Source: JBEKHT01 sp050012135
GTDB taxonomy: Bacteria; Chloroflexota; Anaerolineae; Anaerolineales; RBG-16-64-43
Direction of reading: 5' to 3'
DNA length: 64,000 nt
NCBI GenBank assembly: GCA_050012135.1
Contig: JBEKHT010000002.1
Coordinates: 75,841 to 139,840 of the forward strand
Part shown: one piece after another, positions 44,833-53,484 of the stretch
How positions within the stretch are numbered: position 1 is the stretch's first letter
How the letters are laid out: each line of letters begins with the position of its first letter
Notes under the pieces: model-generated
Databases searched by the model: none
Told to the model about the DNA's origin: nothing
The model's input: the letters and a program-made list of their open reading frames with translations, nothing else
Position numbers and translations under genes: made by a program

Positions 44833-45594
44833 ATGGCAATAGCTGCTGGCTTCACTCGGATTGTGATCGTCCGAAATGGACCCTATCTGGTCAAGGGCGA
44901 GGTGCCGCTGGTCCGCAAAACCCAGGTCGTTTCCGAATATGGCGAGCCCTTGACATGGAAGAAGGAAGATACGATCGAGACGCCCCTCGGCGAATACGCC
45001 CTTTGCCGTTGTGGGCAGTCCGGTCACAGGCCATTCTGTGATGGAACCCACCTCCAGATCGACTTTGACGGGACCGAGTCATCTGACACGCGAATGACGA
45101 CCGTGCGCCAGGTGGTTCTCCAGAACGACCCGAGGTTGGTGGTGAAGAAGGATCCGACCCTGTGTATGGACTCGGGCTTCTGTGAAATGCGCAAGACAAC
45201 TCTGGAGAAATGCCTGACAGATTGCGACGACACGCAAGCCCGTTCATTGGCCATGTCCATGGTCGAACGCTGTCCGTCCGGCGCGCTGACTTACCATGTT
45301 GGGGTGGGCGAAGCGGACATCGAGCCCGACCTGCCTCAAGAGGTTGCCGACACGACCGAGATCACCTCCGCCGGAGCCATTGCGGGTCCGCTTTGGGTGG
45401 CGGGGGGGATTCCGGTTGAACGGTCCGATGCCCAACCGTTCGAGACGCGCAACCGAGTAACCCTGTGCAATTGCGGCCATTCCTCCAACAAGCCCCTTTG
45501 CGATGGTACTCACCGGCGTAAAGCAGAAGCTCTGGCCAGGCAGCGACCTCCAGGAACCAAGAAGCCTGGTTTTTCTCGGGAGCGGGCGCCATAA
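44833..45594 (+). CDS. dual CDGSH iron-sulfur protein with a central ferredoxin-like domain
   Basis: A 253-residue protein with two CDGSH 2Fe-2S motifs, CRCGQSGHRPFCDGTH near residues 56-71 and CNCGHSSNKPLCDGTH near 212-227. Each has the C-x-C-x9-C-x3-H ligand pattern of mitoNEET-type clusters. Between them CMDSGFC, a later Cys, and CPSGAL near 148 match a divergent 4Fe-4S mono-cluster domain (Fer4_19). Such proteins probably take part in electron transfer or cluster handling; the partner is unknown. The ATG at 44833 follows GAGG 8 nt upstream. It is soluble with no signal peptide. Confidence 0.87.
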   Translation: MAIAAGFTRIVIVRNGPYLVKGEVPLVRKTQVVSEYGEPLTWKKEDTIETPLGEYALCRCGQSGHRPFCDGTHLQIDFDGTESSDTRMTTVRQVVLQNDPRLVVKKDPTLCMDSGFCEMRKTTLEKCLTDCDDTQARSLAMSMVERCPSGALTYHVGVGEADIEPDLPQEVADTTEITSAGAIAGPLWVAGGIPVERSDAQPFETRNRVTLCNCGHSSNKPLCDGTHRRKAEALARQRPPGTKKPGFSRERAP

Positions 45595-45799
45595 GCGAAG
45601 GCAAGACGGCAGAGGCTTGGCGCCTCACCGAAGCCAGTCCTCATCAATTGCAGATTGCCGAGTTCCAGGCGCATACCCATTTTCCCATCCCAAGGTTGGC
45701 CCGAGCCCTTTGATCTGATCAAGAACAAGCCACGTCACCCCGTGAATGGGCGCCACTCCCTGGTGGCCTCCTCGCCGTTTTCGTCTTCCGCGCAATCAA

Positions 45800-45827
45800 G
45801 AGAAACAAGAACCGCCCTATCGGGCGG
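45800..45827 (-). terminator. terminator of tRNA-Met
   Basis: On the minus strand CCGCCC-GATA-GGGCGG forms a short stem-loop immediately followed by TTCTTGTTTCTCTTG, a T-rich run. It lies 7 nt beyond the tRNA 3' end. Confidence 0.6.
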
Positions 45828-45834
45828 ATTCGAG

Positions 45835-45906
45835 TGGCGAGAGTGGGAATCGAACCCACAACCAAGGGCTTATGAGTCCCCTGCTCTGCCGTTGAGCTAC
45901 CTCGCC
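45835..45906 (-). tRNA. tRNA-Met (anticodon CAT)
   Basis: The minus strand folds as a 72-nt cloverleaf: acceptor GGCGAGG with TCTCGCC, D-arm GCTC/GAGC, anticodon loop CTCATAA and T-arm GTGGG/CCCAC with TTCGATT. The CAT anticodon with an unmatched D-loop suits elongator methionine, although a lysidine-modified tRNA-Ile with the same anticodon cannot be ruled out by eye. Position 31-39 would be an A-G mismatch. The 3' CCA is not encoded. It stands alone, followed by its own terminator. Confidence 0.92.
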
Positions 45907-46096
45907 TCAGGAGAGGGGCTCATTCTATCTTGGGGGGCTGGCAGGGTCAAGAAGCCTGAAGCGCTACCAGCCGAGAGGGGCGGTTGATTTCGTCTGCATC
46001 TGAGGCAAAGACTGAAGGTATCGGGCATGGCCCTCGCGTGGCTGGGGCCCCCTTCCGGCCCGGAGCCGGTCAAGGCCCACCATGGGCACAGCCAGG

Positions 46097-46699
46097 TCAA
46101 GCGAGGTCTTTGCTGTTGCCCATCACGCGGCCCAAGAAATCGCGCACCACGTGGCTGGGGATGGCCACGCCTACGTCCGGACCGGTGATCATTGTGTTCA
46201 AGCCAACAAGATTCCCCCCTGCGTCAATTAGCGGGCCTCCCGAATACCCGGGTCGCATGCGAATGGCAGCCACCAGGTACTCATGCTCCTTCCGCCCTCC
46301 GTCTGGCAAACTGTTCTCCAAGCCGATCAACGAGCCGCAAGTTACGGCTGCCTGGCCTCCCCAGGGATGGCCTAAGGCGATGACCCAATCCCCCGCACGA
46401 AGCGACCACGAATCACCGAGCGGGAGGGGGACAAGGGCTGCGTGGGCATCGGTCCTGAGCAGTGCAAGATCCTCTTTCTCGTCCTGGGCCACAACGCTGG
46501 CCTCGATCGCCTCCTCGCCCTCGCTTCCGATTCGGACCTTGGTCGAGCCCGACACAACGTGAGCGCTAGTCAAAAGCCAACCCTGAGCCGAGATCGCCAC
46601 TGCAGTGCCCAGCCCGCGCTTCCCGTTCTGGACCCAGCGCAGACTCTTCCGGGCAGCCCGGACTACCTCTGCAGATTCAACGTTTATTTCGCGAAGCAC
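46097..46699 (-). CDS. trypsin-like serine protease, PDZ-less
   Basis: A 200-residue protease domain of the S1C (HtrA) type without a PDZ domain. The triad is visible: His in LTSAHVVSG near 47, Asp in EKEDLALLR near 77, and Ser in MRPGYSGGPL near 150 (Tyr replaces the usual Asn of GNSGG). There is no signal peptide or TM segment, so unlike most HtrA proteins it appears cytoplasmic or relies on another export route. It lies 32 nt after a PDZ-bearing paralogue on the same strand. Substrate unknown. Confidence 0.82.
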   Translation of the reverse strand: MLREINVESAEVVRAARKSLRWVQNGKRGLGTAVAISAQGWLLTSAHVVSGSTKVRIGSEGEEAIEASVVAQDEKEDLALLRTDAHAALVPLPLGDSWSLRAGDWVIALGHPWGGQAAVTCGSLIGLENSLPDGGRKEHEYLVAAIRMRPGYSGGPLIDAGGNLVGLNTMITGPDVGVAIPSHVVRDFLGRVMGNSKDLA

Positions 46700-46731
46700 A
46701 GCTACTCTCTCCCATCAAGGCGGGGAAAGAC

Positions 46732-47628
46732 CTATTTTCTCTCCCCGATAGTGACCTCGAGCTCCCGCTCCTGTCCGCCTCGGATCAAGCGGGCTCGGAC
46801 TCTCTGGCCGACGGTCTCCGGGCCAAGGGCGGTCATCAGGTCGTCCAAGTGGCGCACGCGCAGGCTGCCTACCCCCACGAGCGTGTCTCCCAGCATGAGC
46901 CCCGCCTGTTCGGCGGGCCCGCCTGGCTCGACCGAGATCAGGAGCAGGCCAATGTCTTGGCCAAGCTTCTCGGCCAGGGGGCGGGGCAGGTGAGCCGGCT
47001 GGGCTGTCAGCCCTAGGAAGCCTCTGCGAACCCGACCGTGCTGAAGTAGTATCTCCATGACCTGCCTGATCGTGTCGGCAGGGAGGGTGAGGCTTGCACC
47101 GCGCAGGATTCCTGAAGTGTTCATGCCCACAAAGTTGCCCTCGGCGTCCACCAAGGCCCCACCGGAGAACCCCGGGTACATGACCACATCGGTTTGCAGG
47201 TAGGCGCTCATGCGGCCTCCGGCCGGTGTCCTCCAGCTCTCTTCCAGTGAGCTCACAACTCCGAGCGTGGCAAACACGGACCTACCTGGCCGCCCAAGGG
47301 CAAGGACGAGGTGGCCGACACGCAGGCTGGACAGGGCCGCCCATGTTCCTGCAGCAACAGCCCCACCCTCCAGGCGCAGTGCCGCCAGGTCAATGGCTGG
47401 ATCTCGTCCGATCAATTTCGCAGCGACCACCCTTCCGTCGGCCAGACCGACCTGAATATCCTCCTCTCGCTCAAGGACGTGGTGGGCAGTGACAACCACC
47501 CCATCATTGGAGAAGATAATTCCACTGGCTGACAGCCGCGGTCGCCCGTCCACCCGGACAATGCTGGGCGCAGCTCGTTCGACCAATCCGGCCAGTTCAT
47601 CGGCGAAGCCTCTCAGGTTCGTCCCCAT
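46732..47628 (-). CDS. HtrA-like serine protease with PDZ domain
   Basis: A 298-residue S1C protease. His in VVTAHHVLE near 47, Asp in AIDLAALRL near 77 and Ser in YPGFSGGALV near 156 make the triad; a PDZ domain covers about 200-295 (RRGFLGLTAQPAHLP, then GPAEQAGLMLGDTLVGVG). No signal peptide or TM helix precedes the protease domain, which is unusual for a periplasm/cell-surface family. The ATG at 47628 has GGGAGG 6 nt upstream; two further in-frame ATGs (47646, 47676) are less likely. It lies between a LuxR-type regulator and the PDZ-less paralogue. Confidence 0.85.
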   Translation of the reverse strand: MGTNLRGFADELAGLVERAAPSIVRVDGRPRLSASGIIFSNDGVVVTAHHVLEREEDIQVGLADGRVVAAKLIGRDPAIDLAALRLEGGAVAAGTWAALSSLRVGHLVLALGRPGRSVFATLGVVSSLEESWRTPAGGRMSAYLQTDVVMYPGFSGGALVDAEGNFVGMNTSGILRGASLTLPADTIRQVMEILLQHGRVRRGFLGLTAQPAHLPRPLAEKLGQDIGLLLISVEPGGPAEQAGLMLGDTLVGVGSLRVRHLDDLMTALGPETVGQRVRARLIRGGQERELEVTIGERK

Positions 47629-47740
47629 GTTCCGCCTCCCATCCATCGGTCTCCAATTCCGTCTGACGTCGAGCATACCCCTCGGATCGGGTCGAGGACA
47701 TCCTCCACCCGATCAGTTGAGACCTAGACTTTCAGTTAGG

Positions 47741-48364
47741 TCAGACGGGGATCAGCCCGGATCGAGCCGCAACGACGACTGCTTCTGTGCGGCTCTGCGC
47801 TCCGAGTTTGCGCAGGATGGCATTTACGTGGAACTTCACCGTGTGCTCGCTGATCGAGAGCTGGCTGGCGATGGCCTTGTTGGAAAGCCCTCCGGCCAGG
47901 AGCAGGAGAACCTCTCGTTCACGCGGGGAGAGGGGATCGAGAGGAGAGGATCCGTCCGGTAGAACGCGGGAAGTTATCTGGTCGGCCAACCCGGGGTCCA
48001 GGACGAGGTTGCCGCTGGCTGCGGCAAGGAGTGCCGAAGTCACAGCCTGAGGGCTCACGTCCCGAAGCAGATGTCCCCGAGCGCCGGCCTCCCAGCTGGC
48101 AGCGAAGCTGTCCGGCCCGGAAAGGAGGGCCACGACCGGGGCTACCTCCTGCAACGCGCTGATGAGTTCGTGCGGCTCGGAAGTCTCGGGACCCATCTCG
48201 AGCAGAATAGCATCGGGATGAAACAGGGCGGCTTGCTCGGCCGGATTGTCTCCGGGCGGCAGTTGGGCCACGACCTCGATTCCAGGAGCCCCTCCCAGGA
48301 GCGCAGCCAGGGCGGCTCTCGAAAGCGTGTCCTTGCTCAGAATGAGAATGCGCAGATCCGGCAT
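47741..48364 (-). CDS. LuxR/NarL-type regulator with a degenerate receiver domain
   Basis: A 207-residue protein with a receiver-like domain (about 1-120) and a GerE/LuxR helix-turn-helix (about 142-205: LSPREREVLLLLAGGLSNKA, then SISEHTVKFHV). In the receiver the acidic pair after strand 1 is Ser10-Lys11, the phosphoacceptor Asp is Glu56 in AILLEMGPE, and the conserved Lys is Arg in GHLLRDV. It is therefore unlikely to be controlled by phosphorylation and may be constitutively active or ligand-tuned. GAGAGGG precedes the ATG. The two protease genes lie 112 nt downstream, so it may regulate them. Confidence 0.85.
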   Translation of the reverse strand: MPDLRILILSKDTLSRAALAALLGGAPGIEVVAQLPPGDNPAEQAALFHPDAILLEMGPETSEPHELISALQEVAPVVALLSGPDSFAASWEAGARGHLLRDVSPQAVTSALLAAASGNLVLDPGLADQITSRVLPDGSSPLDPLSPREREVLLLLAGGLSNKAIASQLSISEHTVKFHVNAILRKLGAQSRTEAVVVAARSGLIPV

Positions 48365-48496
48365 CGCCCTCTCGACTTAGGGACCTGATCCGATTCTCTC
48401 ACAGGTCAGCGGCGGGCCGATGCTCGTCGCCTGAGCGGCCGAGTAACGTGCGAGATTGTCGCGCCGCCCCCCTCGGCAGGGCGAGCGGAATGAAAC

Positions 48497-48534
48497 GACC
48501 CCGCCGATTGCGGATCAGCGCAGCCGGCGGGGTC
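48497..48534 (-). terminator. rho-independent-like terminator of the lipase gene
   Basis: On the minus strand GACCCCGCCG and CGGCGGGGTC form a 10-bp stem around an 18-nt loop, followed by GTTTCATT. It lies 45 nt after the stop of the hydrolase gene at 48579. Confidence 0.6.
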
Positions 48535-48578
48535 TACACGCGACTCACCTTGCGGCAGAGCCCGATGGGGATTCTCCT

Positions 48579-49406
48579 TCAGACGTGTTTCTTCAGCCAG
48601 GTTTCAACGTCCGCGAAAACCCTCTCACGCTCAATGTCATTGTGCGGCTCGTGGTAGCCCTGTTCATAGATGTGCAGCTCTTTGTCGGCAATGGGCAGGG
48701 CATCGAAGAAGAGCTGGCTGCCGCGGGGGGAAACGATCCGATCCCCGCCCCCGTGCAGGATGATGACCGGAACCCGCCAATCCTGCAGGTGAGCTTTGAT
48801 CCATTCGATGGTGTTCAGGAATTCCGTGCCCCAGCGGGGGGACGACTTCCCGTGGACCAAGGGGTCTTCCTGATAGGCCTTGACCACCGCCGGATCGCGT
48901 GAGATGGCTTCGACCTCCAAGCCCGTAGTCAGGCTGAACGTTGGCCAGAGGCGCGAGAGCACCTTGGCAACCGCGATGAGGGCGGGGCTAGCCACCGGTT
49001 CGAGCGCCGAGCCACTGATCACGGCCCCGCGCAAGCCCTCCGGATAGTGCAGGGCGTAGTCCATGGAAATCAGTGAGCCCATGCTGTGTCCCCACTGGAA
49101 CAGGCTTGCCTTGGGCTCTCGCCCTCTCACCAATTCCATGAATGCATGCGTATCCTCTCGGTACTCGGCCCAGGAATTGATGTGCCCGCGCTGGCCTGGG
49201 GATCGGCCGTGTCCGCGCAAATCGAAGCCATAGACCGCATAGCCACGCGGCACGAAGTAACTGACCACATTCCCGTAGCGGGCGCTGTGCTCCCCAACGC
49301 CGTGAACAATGCACAGGACGGCCCGAAAGGGCCCGTCGGGGAGCCAGTTCTGGTAGTAGAGCTCTAGTCCACCCATGCCCTTGAACGAACCTTCTGTGTG
49401 CTTCAT
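48579..49406 (-). CDS. monoacylglycerol lipase / lysophospholipase-like hydrolase
   Basis: A 275-residue serine hydrolase of the MGL (Hydrolase_4) group. IVHGVGEHSARYG near residue 34 marks the oxyanion region, the nucleophile is Ser in QWGHSMGSL near 108-112, the acid is Asp in GGGDRIVS near 222, and the base is His in GYHEPHND near 252. FDLRGHGRSPGQRGHI near 61 is highly characteristic. It should cleave monoacylglycerols or lysophospholipids. No signal peptide. Monocistronic with its own terminator. Confidence 0.92.
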   Translation of the reverse strand: MKHTEGSFKGMGGLELYYQNWLPDGPFRAVLCIVHGVGEHSARYGNVVSYFVPRGYAVYGFDLRGHGRSPGQRGHINSWAEYREDTHAFMELVRGREPKASLFQWGHSMGSLISMDYALHYPEGLRGAVISGSALEPVASPALIAVAKVLSRLWPTFSLTTGLEVEAISRDPAVVKAYQEDPLVHGKSSPRWGTEFLNTIEWIKAHLQDWRVPVIILHGGGDRIVSPRGSQLFFDALPIADKELHIYEQGYHEPHNDIERERVFADVETWLKKHV

Positions 49407-49927
49407 TGGGCGGCCCTCCTGAAGGGGTTTGGATCCACGGACCTTGCGAAGAATCGACCTTCGATCGCAGATGCGGAAACGCTCAGTGTTATCCTTGACC
49501 CCCGCAACTCAAGCCCGCCCAGGGGAGGCAACATGCCGGGGGCACGGGCGGAGGCCCTAATTTCAGCGAGGAGACTGCCACGGAGAGGAAAGGGACGGCT
49601 TCGGCATCGGCCGGGCGGCAGACCCCCGAAGCAAGTCGCGGGAAGCCCCGTCAAGCCGAGCGCGTCTTCCCTGGGCTGTGCCTCTGAGGGAGAAAACCGC
49701 ACTTGGGAATGGAGGAAGAGTATCGCGGAGCAAGGGTTCCAGTGGTCCGATCCGTTGAGCCGTTGGCGATTCCAGGGAGCTGAATTGGGACCGTTGGGTT
49801 GGATAGCCCCTCCCTCGCTGTGATCCCGAGTTCCGCCTGGTCTTGAGCGTTTCGGCGATTTGATCGGGATTCCCCACGGGTGGGTCAACTCGTCCAGCCG
49901 CTGAGCCCGTTGTTGGGGTCGCACGCA
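49407..49927. other. intergenic, no supported gene
   Basis: About 520 nt on the upstream side of the lipase gene. Open frames exist on both strands but have no start signals or family resemblance, and their composition is rich in Arg, Pro, Ser and Gly as expected of random GC-rich sequence. Confidence 0.4.
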
Positions 49928-50302
49928 CTAGACTCTGGCGCCCTTGGGCCAGCGTTCCGCGAGCCAGCCGCCCAGGGCACCCGCGAATCCTGAGCAGGGA
50001 ATGGCCGCAATCAGAATCCAACTGGGCCCCAGAACGTAGACGAAATCCACGATCCCCAGGACTAGCCCAAGCGCCAGCCCATAGCGGACGCGATCTCGCC
50101 CTGCGAGCCGGCCGCTCACGTATCCGCCGGCGACGAAGGACAGCAGCGTCACGGCGACCAGAGTGACGAGCTTGTAGACGCCACTTTGGCTCAGGGGCAG
50201 AAGCCAAGCCAAAGCGAGGAGGAGCCCGAGGGCGATCAAGGCCCCCAGGCAGCCCATACCGAAAGAGAGGGCAGTCGATCCTCGGCGTTCGGCGGGTGGC
50301 AT
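49928..50302 (-). CDS. small four-TM membrane protein
   Basis: A 124-residue protein with four hydrophobic helices at about 15-37, 45-65, 72-92 and 95-115. The third to fourth region contains FVAGGYVSGRLAGR, a motif common in TIGR04086-like and DUF-type small membrane proteins of unknown function. GGAGG lies 8 nt before the ATG at 50302; the frame is open further upstream to 50479, without conserved sequence. No neighbour hints at its role. Confidence 0.7.
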   Translation of the reverse strand: MPPAERRGSTALSFGMGCLGALIALGLLLALAWLLPLSQSGVYKLVTLVAVTLLSFVAGGYVSGRLAGRDRVRYGLALGLVLGIVDFVYVLGPSWILIAAIPCSGFAGALGGWLAERWPKGARV

Positions 50303-50688
50303 GGGAATACCTCCGCAAGAGACCAATTCTAAGGATTGAGTCCTGATCGAGTTGCGCAGAGCACTTCTGCAGAGGTATTCGAGTTGCCCGACCTGGCGAT
50401 TCCCTATCGCCATTGTCATTCTACATTCTCCCAGGGATCCAGGCAACTTGCGAAATCTGAACAAGTCGGCTGTTTCCACCGCTCAATCGTCCCACTTCTT
50501 CATGGAGATGCGAGTGGTTTTCGAGAAGAAGGCCGGGCGGGCCTGCGTGAGATTGGGACTCTCCATGGAATCAGACAATGACATTGGTCTACTCTGCCCG
50601 GGAACGGCACCTGAGGTCGGAGTGAACCCACCGCGACATCGCGCCGGCCCTTAGCAAGGAAGTCCCACCCCGAAGGAGAGGCGATAAC
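50303..50688. other. divergent intergenic region
   Basis: About 385 nt between divergent genes, presumably carrying both promoters. An AT-richer stretch near 50400-50460 is noted, but no consensus promoter is evident. No gene is supported. Confidence 0.35.
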
Positions 50689-51378
50689 ATGGCAGAGGTA
50701 CGTGAGAGGATGATTGAGTTCCGGAGCAATTCACACACCACGCCGGCTTACCTGACCGAGCCGACTGACGTGGGGGAGCACCCCGGTGTGGTGATCATTC
50801 AGGAATGGTGGGGCTTAGTCCCTCATATCAAGGATGTTGCCGAGCGTCTCGCTCGCGAGGGGTTCATTGTCCTCGCCCCCGACCTGTATCACGGGAAGGC
50901 CTCCACGGAGCCCGATGAGGCGCGCAAGCTCGCGATGGGCCTGGATCGAGATCGGGCAGTGGCCGAAATCGACGCCGCTGCGCGATTCCTGACCGAAATG
51001 GGTCGGGTCAGGCCGAAGAGGGCCGGAACGGTGGGCTGGTGCATGGGCGGGGGGCTTGCTCTCTCCACGGCGGCGAGCTCGAAACTGTTGGGTGCAACCG
51101 TGTCCTTTTATGGTCGACCGGTTTCGGAGGAGGACACGGCCCGGATCGCCTCGCCCGTCCTGGGTCTCTATGGGGAGGAGGATCATGGGATCGCGCTCAG
51201 CGCACTCCGGGATTTTGAGGCAGCCCTCCAGAAGGCTCGGGTGGTGCACGAGATGCATGTTTATCCCAGAGCCGGCCACGCCTTCTTCAATGATACTCGT
51301 CCGGAGGCATACAACCCCAGTGCCGCGGCAGACGCCCGGAAGAGGATGCTCTCCTGGTTGCGGGCGAATTTGGTCTGA
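50689..51378 (+). CDS. dienelactone hydrolase family protein
   Basis: A 229-residue alpha/beta hydrolase with a cysteine nucleophile in GWCMGGG near residues 118-124, the oxyanion segment VVIIQEWWGL near 33-42, the acid in YGEEDHGI near 164 and the base His in AGHAFFNDTRPEAYN near 203. These match dienelactone hydrolases, which open lactones in chloroaromatic degradation; many members have other, unknown substrates. AAGGAGAGG 7 nt upstream supports the start. Confidence 0.92.
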   Translation: MAEVRERMIEFRSNSHTTPAYLTEPTDVGEHPGVVIIQEWWGLVPHIKDVAERLAREGFIVLAPDLYHGKASTEPDEARKLAMGLDRDRAVAEIDAAARFLTEMGRVRPKRAGTVGWCMGGGLALSTAASSKLLGATVSFYGRPVSEEDTARIASPVLGLYGEEDHGIALSALRDFEAALQKARVVHEMHVYPRAGHAFFNDTRPEAYNPSAAADARKRMLSWLRANLV

Positions 51379-51503
51379 GGGGCCGACGGGGAGACGGCGG
51401 GAGTTGGGGCCTTGAAATCCGCGCAGGCGAACGACTCCAAAGTCGCGCCGTTGCGGATCCCCGCCAACGGACCGAAGGGGTCCGGAGGGCAGGCGCACCA
51501 GTC

Positions 51504-52343
51504 CTATGCCCGACGGACGACCAATCCGATAGTCCCTGGCCCGCCGTGCACCGCTAGGGACTGGGCAAGGTCTGCCGTGAGAGCTTCCTTGACGCTGAAG
51601 TGAGCTTTTGCCCGAGCAAGCAGGCCCTCGGCCTCATCGGGGACAAGGGCGTGGATCACGGCCAGTTGCACGGGATTCTCGCGTCCCACGGACTCCTCTG
51701 CCAAGCTGAGGAGTCTGTCGATGGCTTTGGCCCGCGTGCGAACATTCTCAACCGCCTCGAGTGTCCCGTTCTTCACCGCAATGATCGGCTTGACGTTCAA
51801 GAGTGACGCGATCGCACCTTGGAGCTTTCCCACCCGGCCGCTCAGCTGGAGGTATTTGAGGGTGGAGGGGGTCAGGTAGATGAAGGTTCCGGCGCGGATT
51901 GTCTCCAGCCTGCGCAGGATGGAGGAACGATCCTCGCCGGCCTCGGCCGACCGAACGGCCTCGAGGATCTGCATGCCGGTTCCCAGGGAGATGCTGGCCG
52001 AATCGAACACCTCCACGTCGGCGCCGGGAACAAGGGACTTGGCCAAGACGGCCGACTGGTAGGTGCCGCTGTGCTTGGAGGTGATCGTCACCACCAGAAC
52101 AGGGTTCCCCTCGCTGGCCGCCTCCTGGTAGTACCGAGTGAACCAGCCCGGGGCAGGCTGCGATGTAGTCGGAATGATCCCGAGTTCCTCGATCTTTCGA
52201 TAGAAGGTGTCCCGGTCGATGGTCAAGCCTTCGTCGAAGGATTCGTTGCCGAACTGAATGCTGATTGGCGCCACGCGAACACCGTGAAGCTTGAGCCACT
52301 CCGGGGGAAGATTGCACGTGCTGTCCGTGATGATCCGCAGCAT
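51504..52343 (-). CDS. DegV family fatty-acid-binding protein
   Basis: A 279-residue DegV protein: ITDSTCNLPPEW at the N-terminus, TIDRDTFYRKIEE near 41, PTTSQPAPGWFTRYYQ near 59 and ITSKHSGTYQSA near 87 form the fatty-acid site; VFDSASISLGTGMQ and LSGRVGKLQGAIASLLNVKP follow. In Gram-positive bacteria DegV/FakB proteins hold a fatty acid while the FakA kinase phosphorylates it. No FakA is in the window. The ATG at 52343 has AGGAGG 8 nt upstream; a TTG six bases earlier is also possible. Confidence 0.92.
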   Translation of the reverse strand: MLRIITDSTCNLPPEWLKLHGVRVAPISIQFGNESFDEGLTIDRDTFYRKIEELGIIPTTSQPAPGWFTRYYQEAASEGNPVLVVTITSKHSGTYQSAVLAKSLVPGADVEVFDSASISLGTGMQILEAVRSAEAGEDRSSILRRLETIRAGTFIYLTPSTLKYLQLSGRVGKLQGAIASLLNVKPIIAVKNGTLEAVENVRTRAKAIDRLLSLAEESVGRENPVQLAVIHALVPDEAEGLLARAKAHFSVKEALTADLAQSLAVHGGPGTIGLVVRRA

Positions 52344-53059
52344 GCCCAATTCCTCCTCTACCTGCAGGGTGTTGCTACCTCATCCTTAAGGTCGTGGGCC
52401 CGTCTCTGATGGAGTGCCGGCTGGGGTTTCCGGCGCGGCCGGGATCAGAGGTTGCCCAAGCCCGTCCGGCTCAAGAGAGACGACCACATTGTCTCAGAAA
52501 GTGGACATCCTGGGCGGGGCTCTCCGCGCAAGGGGCAGCAACTAGACGTATTCTAGTCTTCTCCGGGAATCGCGCCTGTCCCCTGGGGGCCAAAGATCTC
52601 ATCAGATCGAACTCTAGCCAACACCAAGGCTTTTCCCCGGCCAGGGGAATCTGGATTCGGTTCGCTTTTTGCCGCGAAGGACAGGCAACATTGTGCGGGG
52701 GTAGGAAAACCGGGTCCGGGTTGGAACATCTTCGTGCTCAAGGGCGGGCCCGAGGGGCGGTGCAGCCAAAGAAGGGAGGACCTCTCACGGCCAGGGGCGC
52801 GCCCACGCATCCTTCCTCCTGCGGCCGGTTGCGAGGACCCAGCATTGGCCGAGGCCTTCCATAACTCCTTGGGATTCCCTGGGTAGACGGCCGAAATGGC
52901 GGGAACGCGACCCGGCAGGTCGAGCACACCAGTCTGCCATCGCGGATACTGGGGTGAGGCTACGCGGCCTGGACGGAATTATGTCTGTGGGAGGATCGCG
53001 CAGGGTGGGTGAGAGGAGCGCACCTGGTCAGGCCATGGTCCTTCTTCCGGTCGCAATGG
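52344..53059. other. intergenic, no supported gene
   Basis: About 700 nt. The frame of the downstream lipoprotein is open back to 52954 without homology or a start signal. Remaining frames on both strands are composition-driven. No repeats or hairpins stood out. Confidence 0.4.
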
Positions 53060-53094
53060 TAGAATTGCGCCGAATTGGCCGCTGGGATGGACTC

Positions 53095-53484
53095 TTGATT
53101 CGACGATCCGTATTCGTTATTGTGGTTTCTCTCCTCCTCTTTCTCAGCGCCTGCGCTGCGTCAAAGGACCCGTCCGCTCGTGCTGTTGAGGAGCTTCTCC
53201 AGGCTCTTGTGCGGAGAGACGAGGCGCGCTACTCGGCCCTGACCTGTCCTTCCTACGAGCAGAGCGCCCTGGTGGAATATGATTCGTTCGGCCTCGTCAC
53301 CGCGGATCTCAAGGATGTTTCCTGCAGGCAGACAGGCGTCGACGGGAGCACCGCGCTGGTCCATTGCACAGGCAGCATTGAAGCCACCTATGGAAATGAG
53401 GTCCAGAGCTTCGACTTGAGCCTGCGCACCTATCATGTGAGCTTGCTAGGCGGAGACTGGCTCGTCTGTGGGTACAGCAAATAG
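53095..53484 (+). CDS. predicted lipoprotein of unknown function
   Basis: Read from the TTG at 53095 the product is 129 residues beginning with an ideal lipoprotein signal: MIRRS, a hydrophobic core, then the lipobox LSAC at about 17-20. The mature part has two further cysteines, which could form a disulfide, and no family I recognise. In-frame ATGs at 53056 and earlier would put a 13-residue or longer hydrophilic stretch before the signal; TAGAAT at 53060-53065 looks like a -10 box inside that stretch, favouring the TTG. The stop overlaps the next lipoprotein gene by 17 nt, so they are coupled. Confidence 0.7.
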   Translation: MIRRSVFVIVVSLLLFLSACAASKDPSARAVEELLQALVRRDEARYSALTCPSYEQSALVEYDSFGLVTADLKDVSCRQTGVDGSTALVHCTGSIEATYGNEVQSFDLSLRTYHVSLLGGDWLVCGYSK

